A DNA stretch of 64,000 nt, from contig FR881281.1 in the NCBI GenBank assembly GCA_000434735.1, forward strand, positions 1 through 64,000, given 5' to 3'. This DNA comes from Bacteroides sp. CAG:530. Lineage in GTDB: Bacteria; Bacteroidota; Bacteroidia; Bacteroidales; Bacteroidaceae. The notes beneath the pieces were generated by a model. The model was not told the origin of the DNA, did no database searches, and saw nothing but the letters and a program-made list of their open reading frames with translations. The position numbers were made by a program, and so were the translations under genes. Of this stretch, positions 1 to 9,655 are shown in pieces. Each line of letters begins with the position of its first letter. The stretch's first letter is position 1.

Positions 1-219
1 CGTTGAAACACAAACCTCTCACTCATTTTTCAGCCGACCGACTCATATACGCTTCGTTCTGTGCCCCATACGTATATTTAAACCCATAATAAGCGACATT
101 TTTATACACGTTGCGAATTTTATTTGCATAAAAACTAAATCTACGCCTCAAAATTTCACAAAATGCATGCTTTCTGAACATTTATTAGGCAAAAAGATAC
201 ATTTATTCAGAAACATGTA

Positions 220-227
220 TACATTTG
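220..227 (+). promoter_or_regulatory. -7 box of the first susC/susD operon
   Basis: TACATTTG fits the Bacteroidetes -7 consensus TAnnTTTG and lies 62 bp before the SusC start. No convincing -33 TTTG is visible. The remaining upstream sequence (1-219) is AT-rich and shows no gene. Confidence 0.5.
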
Positions 228-289
228 CCACCCGAACGCAATAAGAATTATTTATTTTATAGGAATTTTAATTTTAACTAGGCTTTTTT

Positions 290-3200
290 ATGGAAAAAAG
301 ATTGATGCTTTTGATGACCTGCCTGATGATAGGTATAGGTCTGGTAAACGCACAGATTTCCAAAGTAACAGGTCATGTTACATCGGAAGAAGACGGTTTA
401 CCTGTAGTAGGAGCGTCCGTATTAGTTAAGGGTACAACAATAGGTACCATCACTGACATGGACGGTAAGTTTATAATCAACAACGTACCAAGCACGGCAA
501 AGACTTTGGTCATTTCATACATTGGTATGCAAAGTCAAGAGGTAAATATTAAGGCACAAGTAAAAGTAGTGCTTATTTCAGACGCTAAGGCGTTAGATGA
601 AGTAGTGGTAACAGCAATGGGTATCTCAAGAGAAAAGAAAGCCCTTGGATATTCTGTACAAGACATCAAAGGCGACAAGTTGACACAGGCGTCTAACTCT
701 AACTTATCGAGCGCATTGCAAGGTAAGGTTTCGGGTGTAGATATCCGTCCGTCATCGGGTATGCCAGGTGCATCGTCACAAATCACCATTCGTGGTGCGC
801 GTTCATTCTCTGGCGATAACACTCCGCTTTACGTAATAGACGGTATGCCTGTAACAAGTACCCCCGACATTGATACACAAATACAGAACAATGGAAGTGT
901 TAGTGGTGCCGACTTTGCCAACCGTGCAGTAGATATCGACCCTAACGATATTGAGAGCATCAACATCTTGAAAGGTCAGGCTGCAGCTGCCCTTTATGGT
1001 ATCCGCGCTTCTAACGGTGTTATCATCATCACTACCAAGAGCGGTAAAGGTTTAGAAAAAGGCAAACCTCAGATTTCATTCTCATCAAATATCAGCTTCG
1101 ACGTAGTAGGACGTACTCCGGAACAGCAGACTCTTTACGCACAGGGTTCTAACGGACAGTATATCCCTACATCAGGACAGTCTTGGGGTCCGCTGATTTC
1201 AGAACTTCCTAACGACGCTAACTACGGTGGTAATACTGACAATAAATACACTCAGCAATATGGCAAGCAGCCGGGCAAATACTACGTGCCGCAGTTGGCA
1301 GCAGCAGGTCTCGACCCTTGGGCTACACCGCAGGCATACAACAATATCAAGGATTACTTCCGCACAGGAACTACTTGGAACAACTCGCTCAACATAGCGC
1401 AGGCATTCGATAAGACAAGCTATTCATTCTCTTTGGGTTCTTCTACTCAAGACGGTATCATCCCCGGAACAGGAATGAATCGTTATAACGTGAAAGCAAG
1501 TGCAGAAACTAAGCTTGACGATCACTGGACAACTGGCGTAACAGCTAACTACATCACCAGCGACATCGATAAGGCTACCACTTCGGGCAACGGTATTTTG
1601 CGTACGGTATACCCGGCTCCACCCAGCTACAACTTAAAAGGTATTCCTAACCACGTAGCCGGTAACCCTTACGAACAGAACTCTTTCCGCGGTAACTTTG
1701 ACAATGCATACTGGGTACGCGATAACAATGAGTTCAGCGAACAGACTAACCGTTTCTTCGGAAATGCATTCGTAAACTTCAAAACGAAATTCGGCACTGA
1801 AAATCACACATTGAACGTGAAATACATGGCTGGTGTTGATGCGTATACTACTCACTACACCGATAGCTATGGCTACGGAAGTAACACCGGAAACAACGGT
1901 CAGATGGAGAAATATGGATGGACTAACGCCACTTACAACTCACTGCTTACCGTAAACTACGACTGGAATGTAAATTCAGACTTGAATATCAACGCAATAG
2001 TAGGTAACGAATTGGTTCAAAGCAACAGAAACAAATATTATACTTACGGTACAGGATATAACTTCTCTGGATGGAATCACTTGGACAACGCCTCTACCAT
2101 GATATCAAGTTCTGAAAAATGGCAAAAACGTACAGTAGGTTTCTTCGGAAGCGTATCTGCATCGTACAAGAATATGCTGTATCTTACACTTACCGGACGT
2201 AACGACTACGTATCGAGCATGCCGCGCAATAACCGTTCGTTCTTCTACCCTTCTGTATCATTAGGCTTTATCCTTACAGAAATAGAAGCTCTGAAGAATG
2301 ATGTAGTAAACTACGCCAAGATTCGTGCATCGTATGCCGAAGTAGGACAAGCAGGAGAATATCGCCAGAATTATTTTGCTACCCCTTCATACGATGGAGG
2401 TTTCTATTCATTCGCACCAGTACAGTATCCGCTTAACGGAAGCAGCGCATACACTCCCTACTATACTATATACGACCCGAACCTGAAACCTCAGAATACC
2501 AAGTCGTACGAAATAGGTGCCGACGTTAACTTCTGGAATAACTTAATTAACGTAAGCTATACTTATTCTCGTCAGAACGTAAAAGACCAGATTTTCTCTG
2601 TGCCTTTGGCTGGTTCTACAGGAGCATCAGACGTTCTTACCAACGGGGGACGCTTGCATACCGACACTCACGAATTGAGCGTAGACATCAACCCGGTACG
2701 TACTAAAATGGTAGATTGGTCGTTCGGATTCAACTTCACAAAGATGAAGAACTTTGTAGATGAATTGGCTCCGGGTGTAGAAAGCATCGCATTGGGAGGA
2801 TACGTTACTCCGCAGGTACGTGTAAGCGCAGGCGAAGAATTCCCTGTAATCTACGGTTCAAGCTATCAGAGAGACGAAAACGGCAACATCTTGGTTGACG
2901 AAAACGGAAGCCCGATAAAAGGAGAAGATAAGGTTATCGGCCGTATCACTCCCGACTTTAAATTAGGTTTCAACACTTCATTACGCGTATGGAAGGTTAC
3001 ACTGAACGCCGTATTCGACTGGAAGCAAGGCGGACAGATGTACAGCCGTACTACAGCCCTTGGCGACTACTACGGAACCAGCATCCGTACTGCTAACCGT
3101 GAAGGAAGTTTCATCTTCGACGGATACAAAGCCGACGGAACAAAGAACGACATCGCCATTACAGGAGCTAAAGCACAGCAGGCATTCTACTCTGCATTAA

Positions 3201-3457
3201 ACGATATCGACGAATCTTCTGTATACGACAACTCATTCATCAAGCTTCGCGAACTGTCTGTCAGCGTACCTGTTTTGAAGACCAAGAAGTTAGAGTTGAA
3301 CGTAAACGCATTTGCAAGAAACATCTTGCTATGGGCACAAGTACCCGATGTTGACCCTGAAGCATCACAAGGTAACAACAACATGGCTGGAGCATTCGAA
3401 GACTATTCATTGCCGCAGACTTCAAGCTATGGTTTCGGATTCAACATCAAATTTTAA
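290..3457 (+). CDS. SusC/RagA-family TonB-dependent outer-membrane receptor
   Basis: This 1055-residue protein imports a ligand across the outer membrane using TonB energy, working with the SusD-like lipoprotein encoded next. Seen: a signal peptide ending near NAQ (residue 22), a carboxypeptidase-regulatory-like domain (about 25-95), a TonB box (EVVVTAMG, about 104-111), a plug domain with the DRAVDIDPNDIESINILKG-type signature (about 215-235), then a long beta-barrel ending in a C-terminal phenylalanine (FGFNIKF). The length is normal for the family. The downstream SusD starts 15 bp later, so the two are co-transcribed. No glycosidase, lyase, regulator or transporter flanks the pair on the visible side, so the substrate cannot be inferred. 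Confidence 0.95.
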   Translation: MEKRLMLLMTCLMIGIGLVNAQISKVTGHVTSEEDGLPVVGASVLVKGTTIGTITDMDGKFIINNVPSTAKTLVISYIGMQSQEVNIKAQVKVVLISDAKALDEVVVTAMGISREKKALGYSVQDIKGDKLTQASNSNLSSALQGKVSGVDIRPSSGMPGASSQITIRGARSFSGDNTPLYVIDGMPVTSTPDIDTQIQNNGSVSGADFANRAVDIDPNDIESINILKGQAAAALYGIRASNGVIIITTKSGKGLEKGKPQISFSSNISFDVVGRTPEQQTLYAQGSNGQYIPTSGQSWGPLISELPNDANYGGNTDNKYTQQYGKQPGKYYVPQLAAAGLDPWATPQAYNNIKDYFRTGTTWNNSLNIAQAFDKTSYSFSLGSSTQDGIIPGTGMNRYNVKASAETKLDDHWTTGVTANYITSDIDKATTSGNGILRTVYPAPPSYNLKGIPNHVAGNPYEQNSFRGNFDNAYWVRDNNEFSEQTNRFFGNAFVNFKTKFGTENHTLNVKYMAGVDAYTTHYTDSYGYGSNTGNNGQMEKYGWTNATYNSLLTVNYDWNVNSDLNINAIVGNELVQSNRNKYYTYGTGYNFSGWNHLDNASTMISSSEKWQKRTVGFFGSVSASYKNMLYLTLTGRNDYVSSMPRNNRSFFYPSVSLGFILTEIEALKNDVVNYAKIRASYAEVGQAGEYRQNYFATPSYDGGFYSFAPVQYPLNGSSAYTPYYTIYDPNLKPQNTKSYEIGADVNFWNNLINVSYTYSRQNVKDQIFSVPLAGSTGASDVLTNGGRLHTDTHELSVDINPVRTKMVDWSFGFNFTKMKNFVDELAPGVESIALGGYVTPQVRVSAGEEFPVIYGSSYQRDENGNILVDENGSPIKGEDKVIGRITPDFKLGFNTSLRVWKVTLNAVFDWKQGGQMYSRTTALGDYYGTSIRTANREGSFIFDGYKADGTKNDIAITGAKAQQAFYSALNDIDESSVYDNSFIKLRELSVSVPVLKTKKLELNVNAFARNILLWAQVPDVDPEASQGNNNMAGAFEDYSLPQTSSYGFGFNIKF

Positions 3458-3472
3458 AGGAGGAAGCAAACA

Positions 3473-5050
3473 ATGATACAATATAAAACAATAGGAAAAT
3501 GGATGTCGGCCGCTTTGATGGCTACATTCACATTGACATCGTGCTCGGAAGACACAATGGACAAAATCAATGAAGACGTAAACCACCCGCACGAAGTTCC
3601 GGCTAAGTTTATCGTATCGGACGTGACTCTTGGTACTGCAGTATCGGGCGTAGGAGGCGACTTCAATCTTTATTCAATGGTATATATGGAGCACGAAGCT
3701 GGTACTTCTAACCAGATGTGGCGTGCCGAGCACCGTAGTGGCGAGCCTACAGCATCGTCTACTTACAACAACGCTTGGCTGAATATTTACAGTAACATAA
3801 AGAACGCAAAGATAGCTATCGACCAATGCGTAAACAACTCTGAAGACCAGAACAACGTAGTAACCGAAGCTATAGCACGCATCATGCTGGCATATAACGG
3901 AGCCTTGGCTACAGATATGTTCGGCGATACTCCGTACTCTGAAACCGGAGTATTGAACGCTGACGGTACTCCTGCATACATGCAGCCTAAAATAGACTCG
4001 CAAGAATCTATCTACAAAGACGTAATGGCTCAGCTGGACAAAGCTATAGAATTGCTGAACGACGGAAAAGGAAGAGATACCGGATTCTCGGGAGCTATCG
4101 GCTCAAAAGATTATATCTACGGTGGAAATGCAGAAAAATGGCTTAAGGCTGCATACGCATTGAAAGCACGCTACACCATGCACCTGCTTAACCGCAGCAG
4201 CGACAAGACTGCAGACTTAAACAATGTGCTGACATACGTAAGCAAGGCGTTCACCAGTGCCGACAATGAATTAAAGTTGGCAGTATACGATGGCGATGCA
4301 CAGTGCAACCCGTTCTTTGTATACAACTACAGCCGCAAGTACAGCCTCAGCACCAGCGCATCGCTTGTAGCTAAGTTTAAAGAACGTAACGACCCGCGCG
4401 GACTTCAGGCTTTTATCAGCAAAGCTTCGGGTAAGCCTGTTACAAGCTTCGACGCTATAGTAGCCGCTCCTAACGGAGAATCGGAAGAAAGCGAATCAGC
4501 ATACGACTACTCTCTGGTAGACTTTGCACTGACTACACCGACTCAGTTAATGAGCTACCATGAACTGTTGTTCATCAAAGCCGAAGCAGAAGCTCGTCTT
4601 AACAAGCCCGAAGCTAAAGAAACTCTGAAAGCAGCTATCGCAGCAGCTTTCGCTAACCTTCAGGCTACACTGAGCGATGCCGGCGGAAATTGGTTTCAAC
4701 TTGAACAGGTATTCAGTTTGACAAATGAAGCTACACTTGACAGCTACTGGACTTCTATAGAAAGCCTTTACAACGCTAATCCTATTAAAGAGATTATGAC
4801 ACAGAAGTATCTGGCATTCTTCGGAGCATCTAGCGAATCGGTAGAAGCTTACAATGATTACCGTCGTTTGAAAGCGGAAAACGCAGGATATGCCGTAACA
4901 TTGGCTAACCCGCTTAACGCTAGCAAATTCCCTCTCCGTTTAGGATATGGCGGTAGCGACGTTTCTGCAAACCAGGCAGTGAAAGCTGCTTTCGGAAACG
5001 GTTCGTATGTTTACACTGAAAATGTTTGGTGGGCAGGCGGAACACGCTAA
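3473..5050 (+). CDS. SusD-like outer-membrane lipoprotein (SusD-like_2 type)
   Basis: This 525-residue surface lipoprotein caps the preceding SusC barrel and helps capture ligand. The N-terminus carries a signal peptide with lipobox LTSC followed by an acidic run (SEDTMD), which favours surface export. The helical pattern and motifs such as the NAWLNIYSNIKNA segment and the EIMTQKYLAFFG segment near the C-terminus match the SusD-like_2 (PF12771-type) group rather than classical SusD, which is an assignment by family memory. The start is supported by an unusually good Shine-Dalgarno for this phylum, AAAGGAGGAAG, at 3457-3467. A terminator-like hairpin follows at 5065. Confidence 0.93.
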   Translation: MIQYKTIGKWMSAALMATFTLTSCSEDTMDKINEDVNHPHEVPAKFIVSDVTLGTAVSGVGGDFNLYSMVYMEHEAGTSNQMWRAEHRSGEPTASSTYNNAWLNIYSNIKNAKIAIDQCVNNSEDQNNVVTEAIARIMLAYNGALATDMFGDTPYSETGVLNADGTPAYMQPKIDSQESIYKDVMAQLDKAIELLNDGKGRDTGFSGAIGSKDYIYGGNAEKWLKAAYALKARYTMHLLNRSSDKTADLNNVLTYVSKAFTSADNELKLAVYDGDAQCNPFFVYNYSRKYSLSTSASLVAKFKERNDPRGLQAFISKASGKPVTSFDAIVAAPNGESEESESAYDYSLVDFALTTPTQLMSYHELLFIKAEAEARLNKPEAKETLKAAIAAAFANLQATLSDAGGNWFQLEQVFSLTNEATLDSYWTSIESLYNANPIKEIMTQKYLAFFGASSESVEAYNDYRRLKAENAGYAVTLANPLNASKFPLRLGYGGSDVSANQAVKAAFGNGSYVYTENVWWAGGTR

Positions 5051-5064
5051 TCAAATAAGAAAAA

Positions 5065-5102
5065 AAGTATTGCGGTCTCTTTAAGTCTCGGCCGCAGTAC
5101 TT
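5065..5102 (+). terminator. Hairpin after the first susC/susD pair
   Basis: AAGTATTGCGGTC pairs with GGCCGCAGTACTT around a 12-nt loop, 15 bp after the SusD stop. The T-run after it is broken (ATATTTTCC). Confidence 0.6.
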
Positions 5103-5109
5103 ATATTTT

Positions 5110-5155
5110 CCTCTCGTAACAGATATTGCGATATCTTGCTACGGGAGGATTTTTA
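5110..5155. terminator. Second hairpin between convergent genes
   Basis: CCTCTCGTA pairs with TACGGGAGG and encloses an inner AGATAT/ATATCT stem; ATTTTTATTTT follows on the plus strand. It lies 3 bp from the stop of the convergent acyltransferase gene and may stop both transcripts. Confidence 0.6.
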
Positions 5156-5157
5156 TT

Positions 5158-6645
5158 TTAGAATTGGAAATATATAAACGGCTGTATATCGCTGCTCTTT
5201 ACCTGAATAACCAAAAAGATAAGGGCGATAAGGATAAACGCCTGCACTACAACAGGCATTCGCACCATGCCACGGCTGCAAGCGTTTTGCCAACTATCGG
5301 GGCACCAATGCAGCAGGTATCCTATGCCCATCAGGGCGAAAACTTTCCAATATCCTACGAATAGCTGACCTGCCAACTCTGGATGGAAGGATGTGAAGAT
5401 TTGGCTAATCATAGAAATGGAGCCGTCGAAAGTGGAGTTGCGGAAGAATATCCAGCAAAGACATACGAAGTGGAAGGTTATAAGCACAGCCGCTACCTTG
5501 CGCCAACCTGTACTGCGATATTGCTTAGGGCGATGCAACAAACTGCGCAAGCCTTTATGCAACGCCAAAGCCACTCCGTGCAGTCCGCCCCATACTACAA
5601 AGTTCCACGAAGCTCCGTGCCACAGTCCTCCCAACAACATGGTGAGAACCAAGTTGACGTAGGTACGCAACTTACCCTTACGGTTTCCGCCTAACGAGAT
5701 ATAAAGATAATCGCGCAGCCAAGTAGAAAGCGAGATATGCCAACGATGCCAGAAATCGGTTACGCTATCCGATTTATAAGGCGAGTTGAAGTTGATGGGA
5801 AAACGGAAGCCTAATAGCAAGGCTATACCTATGGCCATATCGCTATAGCCCGAAAAGTCGCAATAAATCTGCAAAGCATAGCCATATACACCGAACAGGT
5901 TCTCCAGACCAGAATACAACGACGGATTATCGAAGATACGCTCTACAAAGTTAACGCTAATATAATCGGAAATTACAGCCTTCTTAAACAATCCGCTAAC
6001 TATAAAGAACACTCCCTGCCCGAACATCTCGTTGGTAACAAGCAGCGGACGGCGTATCTGCGGAATGAAATCGCGGGCACGCACAATAGGACCTGCAACC
6101 AACTGCGGAAAGAACGATACGTAAAAAGCATAGTCAAGCAAATTATCAAGCGGCTTAAGGTCTTTACGGTATACATCGATGGTATAGCTGAGCGACTGAA
6201 ACGTAAAGAACGATATACCTACCGGGAGGAATATATCGAGCGGCTGGAAACTGCCGTTCCACAGCGGACAAAGCATCTGATAGAAGAAATTTGTATACTT
6301 AAAGTAGCACAGTAATCCTAAGTTGATACATAAGCTTATCACTACAAGCATCTTACGTTTCCAGTGTGTCTCTGTTTGCTGCATACGATGCGCCAAAAAG
6401 AAGTCGCTCACCGTAACTATGCCCAATAAGAAAAAGTATATGCCGCTACTCTTGTAGTAGAAATAATAAGAGAATAGCGTAACAAACAGCAAACGTGCGG
6501 TAACGCGTTTCTGCAACAGCATATAAACAAAACTGAACGCCAAGAACAAAAACAAGAAAATGCCGCTGCTGAATATCATCGGCTGATGAGAATCGTAGGC
6601 CAACAAGCCCATTAGTTTAGTCCAATCTACTTGCCACATAGTCAT
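5158..6645 (-). CDS. MBOAT-family membrane O-acyltransferase (AlgI-like)
   Basis: This 495-residue multi-pass inner-membrane protein belongs to the MBOAT family, which moves acyl groups (usually acetyl) across the membrane for polymer modification. Seen: the FPQLVAGPIVRA segment, the CDFSGYSDMAIG segment, FWHRWHISLSTWLRDYLYI, and the catalytic-histidine region LWHGASWNFVVWGGLHG. These are the AlgI/PatA/DltB hallmarks and the length is typical. Its start overlaps the end of the upstream SGNH gene by 29 bp; an alternative start lies two codons in (6639). With the two SGNH proteins upstream it forms a probable three-gene O-acetylation operon. The acceptor polymer (peptidoglycan, capsule or other) is unknown. 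Confidence 0.93.
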   Translation of the reverse strand: MTMWQVDWTKLMGLLAYDSHQPMIFSSGIFLFLFLAFSFVYMLLQKRVTARLLFVTLFSYYFYYKSSGIYFFLLGIVTVSDFFLAHRMQQTETHWKRKMLVVISLCINLGLLCYFKYTNFFYQMLCPLWNGSFQPLDIFLPVGISFFTFQSLSYTIDVYRKDLKPLDNLLDYAFYVSFFPQLVAGPIVRARDFIPQIRRPLLVTNEMFGQGVFFIVSGLFKKAVISDYISVNFVERIFDNPSLYSGLENLFGVYGYALQIYCDFSGYSDMAIGIALLLGFRFPINFNSPYKSDSVTDFWHRWHISLSTWLRDYLYISLGGNRKGKLRTYVNLVLTMLLGGLWHGASWNFVVWGGLHGVALALHKGLRSLLHRPKQYRSTGWRKVAAVLITFHFVCLCWIFFRNSTFDGSISMISQIFTSFHPELAGQLFVGYWKVFALMGIGYLLHWCPDSWQNACSRGMVRMPVVVQAFILIALIFLVIQVKSSDIQPFIYFQF

Positions 6646-7591
6646 TGTATGCTTTTATAATTGCTTCGTGTAACAATCTTCCTTGAAATTTATATCCGTC
6701 GTGAGTAAAGTGTATCTTATCGCGCTGAAACATTTTAGCCGCAGTCCAGTTAAGACAAGCACGACTCTTGCCTCCTACTATATTATATAAGTCCCATACA
6801 GCCATGCCTCGCTGACGGGCAAACTGCAATTCGTTATCTACCACTGCCGGTGTACGAGGGTTGATAACCCTACCCTGCCTACTTCTTACATAAGCCCCCG
6901 GAGGAGTAGTGAGCAGAAACGCCGCCTGCGGACAAGCCATTTTCAGCTCGTCTACCATATACCTCATAGCTGCCGTATGTTCTGCCTTAGAATAGTTGCG
7001 TCCATGTGCTTCGTTAGTCCCGAAAGAAAAGATAATCAAGTCGGGCTGTAAGTCTGCCACCTGCTTCAGGTTATCGGGCGTAGAGAAAGAAGCGCACGTA
7101 GCACCGTTAATACCGAACATGTGATATACTATTCCGTCGGAACCCGTTTCGCGAGCCAAGCCCGATGTTTGATAAGATACAGGAATAGCCTCAACCGCTT
7201 TTGCTCCGAAATCGCTTTCTAACAACAAACGTACTTCGTAAGCCAGCACGTGCCCACGTATGTGAGAGTCGCCTATCTGAACAATACGCACCGGACGGTC
7301 TAACAGCGTAAGCTTCTCCCAGAAAGGAAAGAGCGATCCGGCAGGGTCGAATAAACGATTCTCTTGTGTATTACGGAAAACGGAAGGCATCTTCACCTCT
7401 TCGAGTGGAATGAAGCGCATCAACTCCTTCATCTCACGACTAGAATATATAGGAACCGAGTGCTCGTCGGGCTTCGGACGGACAGGAACAACATCTTGCG
7501 CCTGCAACTTCTGCACCGCTACAAGGCACAACGCCAACACGATAAGAAACAAACATCTATTACTCTGCCTCATACGCCTTTCTCTTTTCAT
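6617..7591 (-). CDS. Secreted SGNH/GDSL hydrolase-family protein (short partner)
   Basis: This protein of about 324 residues has a signal peptide (hydrophobic run ending LQAQ) and an SGNH fold: block I GDSH, block III-like FGTNEAHG and block V DKIHF. Such proteins act in the periplasm as O-acetyl transferases or esterases with MBOAT partners. I place the start at 7591 (MKRERR), preceded by an AAGGA-like site; a second start at 7573 (MRQSN) is equally possible. The longer open frame to 7675 would put 28 non-signal residues before the signal peptide. The gene overlaps its upstream neighbour by 32 bp and the MBOAT gene by 29 bp, suggesting translational coupling. Confidence 0.88.
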   Translation of the reverse strand: MKRERRMRQSNRCLFLIVLALCLVAVQKLQAQDVVPVRPKPDEHSVPIYSSREMKELMRFIPLEEVKMPSVFRNTQENRLFDPAGSLFPFWEKLTLLDRPVRIVQIGDSHIRGHVLAYEVRLLLESDFGAKAVEAIPVSYQTSGLARETGSDGIVYHMFGINGATCASFSTPDNLKQVADLQPDLIIFSFGTNEAHGRNYSKAEHTAAMRYMVDELKMACPQAAFLLTTPPGAYVRSRQGRVINPRTPAVVDNELQFARQRGMAVWDLYNIVGGKSRACLNWTAAKMFQRDKIHFTHDGYKFQGRLLHEAIIKAYNDYVASRLD

Positions 7592-8945
7592 ATTGTTCCT
7601 TACCATACATAAGCGATTTAAAAAGCAAATCGGCCAGATGCTTACCTCCTCTAAAGTTGATATGAGTGTAATCATAGTTAGCCATAGACGGCTTACTGTT
7701 TACCATCTCTACCATACTGCCTTCGCCCCCCATAGCCTCAAACAGATTCCAAAACGCTACGTGTGTATCGGCTGCCAGTTTCTGCTGATAGCGTATCAAG
7801 CTCTTTACGCCCGGCATGGTGCGTAGCTCGCCCGTCTCAGAACGGTTTTCACGGTCGCCTACACTAACTATCAGAATAGATGTCTGCGGAAAAGCCTCCT
7901 TAAGGTGATCTATCACCTTTTTCATAGCCGTAGTATAATAATCGTAATTAAGAACCTTGTCAGAAGCTACGTTCAGACCGTACTGCAAAACTATCAAATC
8001 GTAAGTACGCAGACGATGATAGTCTTTCAATGTACCAAGAGGAATTTGAGCCAACTGCTGTCCGCTACTGCCTCGGGTACTGAAATTATCTACCACTACC
8101 CCATGCAGAGGATCCATAGTAGCGGCAAAACAGCGAGCATGAGCGCCACTGTGCTCTACCCTCCATTTAACAGAATGAATATTCCCCTCTACCGATACGG
8201 AACGAATGGCTGTAGAATCGCCTTCAACGTCAAAGCGCTCAGGCTCGCGTCCGTTTACACTGGCTGTAAGCACCAACGAATCGGGCGAGAAGAAATAGAA
8301 AGAAGAAACCTTGCAGCTATCAAGACGAGCGGCATAATGCGCTGTTCCCTCCAAAGAGACCCAAGCATCATGATGAGGTATAAAATAATGATTAGATACG
8401 TCTTGCAAAGCGCGGTGAAAACCGATGGAATCGGTAGTGGAATGACTGTTCCAACCAGAGAACTTATGATGCACCGTAGTACGGAACCCTGCTACAGACG
8501 ATGTGATAGGCACGTAACCCACTCCGCATCCTCCAAACTCAGTTTGAAGCATGGCACGTAAATCGCCGGTAAAGATATCACCTTCTATAAACGAATCGCC
8601 AAAGTAAGCGATACGCACTGGGCGACCCAATGAGTTTACCTTAGACAATGCCTCATAGAAAGCGCCCATAGACGGAACGTCAGTATCTGAATAATCTTCT
8701 ATACACGTCATTCCGCTCTTACAAGAATCTACAAACTCGGGCTTTACTACAGGAGGCAGAAATACAGAATCAGAATCTGCCATCAATTCCGTTACGTCCG
8801 GCACATCAGGACGCAAGTCGGACAGCAAATCAATTTTTCGCAACGGAGTTCCTCCTATATTAATAGGTGGCAAGAAATATAAAGCCATCAGCCCCGATAC
8901 GACAATCAAAGTAAAAATGAATGTTGCAGCTACCTTATTTTTCAT
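7560..8945 (-). CDS. Membrane-anchored SGNH/GDSL-family protein (long partner)
   Basis: This 461-residue protein has an N-terminal membrane anchor or signal (about 7-27), a linker, and an SGNH domain with block I GDSF (FGDSFIEGD), a central LQYGLN block and a DYTHIN catalytic Asp-His block. An inserted beta-rich segment (about 200-270) lies inside the fold, as in two-domain acetyltransferase/esterase partners of MBOAT proteins such as AlgJ/AlgX-like enzymes (family inference). It is first in the operon with the shorter SGNH protein and the MBOAT acyltransferase. A -7 promoter box lies 24 bp upstream. Confidence 0.85.
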   Translation of the reverse strand: MKNKVAATFIFTLIVVSGLMALYFLPPINIGGTPLRKIDLLSDLRPDVPDVTELMADSDSVFLPPVVKPEFVDSCKSGMTCIEDYSDTDVPSMGAFYEALSKVNSLGRPVRIAYFGDSFIEGDIFTGDLRAMLQTEFGGCGVGYVPITSSVAGFRTTVHHKFSGWNSHSTTDSIGFHRALQDVSNHYFIPHHDAWVSLEGTAHYAARLDSCKVSSFYFFSPDSLVLTASVNGREPERFDVEGDSTAIRSVSVEGNIHSVKWRVEHSGAHARCFAATMDPLHGVVVDNFSTRGSSGQQLAQIPLGTLKDYHRLRTYDLIVLQYGLNVASDKVLNYDYYTTAMKKVIDHLKEAFPQTSILIVSVGDRENRSETGELRTMPGVKSLIRYQQKLAADTHVAFWNLFEAMGGEGSMVEMVNSKPSMANYDYTHINFRGGKHLADLLFKSLMYGKEQYEKRKAYEAE

Positions 8946-8968
8946 CTTTTCATCCTATAAAACGGCTG

Positions 8969-8976
8969 CAAAGATA
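8969..8976 (-). promoter_or_regulatory. -7 box of the O-acetylation operon
   Basis: On the minus strand this reads TATCTTTG, matching TAnnTTTG. It separates the operon from the tetR gene ending at 9007. Confidence 0.55.
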
Positions 8977-9006
8977 GCTGATTAATATGAATTAGTATGT
9001 AGACTC

Positions 9007-9636
9007 TCAGAGGTTTTCTTTTACCGGATGCAAGAAGTCGTCTACCATTTTCAGACCTTTCTCGGTAATAATGCCTCGCATGTGTAGTATGGTTATTTCC
9101 CTATAAATCTCGTCTAAAGGATAACTCTCGGTCAAATCAGAATAAATCAACATTTCAAGCTGCATGAGTGTAGCTTTGTTGATAATCTCAAAATTAATAT
9201 CGTTACGGAAGATGCCCTGCTCTACCCCTCTCTTGAAGTAAGCGAATGCCTCTGCATCGGCCATCTTATGCGACTCGCGGATATAATTTATGACTTTAGG
9301 ATACTTACGCAAGTCGCGTAAAAAGGCAGGATTTGTACTACCTAACTCATCCATTTTACGTTTGTAAAAAGCAAAGATCACCTCCAGAACATTATCTGCT
9401 CTGGAAGCAATCTCGCCCATATAATCGGCCGTCCGTTTATTCAATAAACGGAAGACCTCCATAAGAAGTTGTTCTTTATCGCTGAACAATTCGTAAAGGG
9501 TGCGCTTTGATATAGACAAAGAGTTGGCAATATCATCCATACGCACTACACGTATGCCGTCTTTCTGAAAGGCTTCTGCCGCTTTCTCTACTATCTCTTC
9601 GCGCAACGTTTCGCGATCGCACTTTACCCTTTTCAT
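9007..9636 (-). CDS. TetR/AcrR-family transcriptional regulator
   Basis: This 209-residue protein has an N-terminal helix-turn-helix (about 10-55; DDIANSLSISKRTLYELFSDKEQLL) and an all-helical ligand-binding domain. TetR repressors commonly control efflux pumps. Here it is the last gene of the minus-strand RND efflux operon, 19 bp after the LpxA-like gene, so autoregulation of the whole operon from the acrA promoter is a reasonable inference. The ligand is unknown. Confidence 0.93.
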   Translation of the reverse strand: MKRVKCDRETLREEIVEKAAEAFQKDGIRVVRMDDIANSLSISKRTLYELFSDKEQLLMEVFRLLNKRTADYMGEIASRADNVLEVIFAFYKRKMDELGSTNPAFLRDLRKYPKVINYIRESHKMADAEAFAYFKRGVEQGIFRNDINFEIINKATLMQLEMLIYSDLTESYPLDEIYREITILHMRGIITEKGLKMVDDFLHPVKENL

Positions 9637-9655
9637 AATTGTTCAGTGTAAACGG

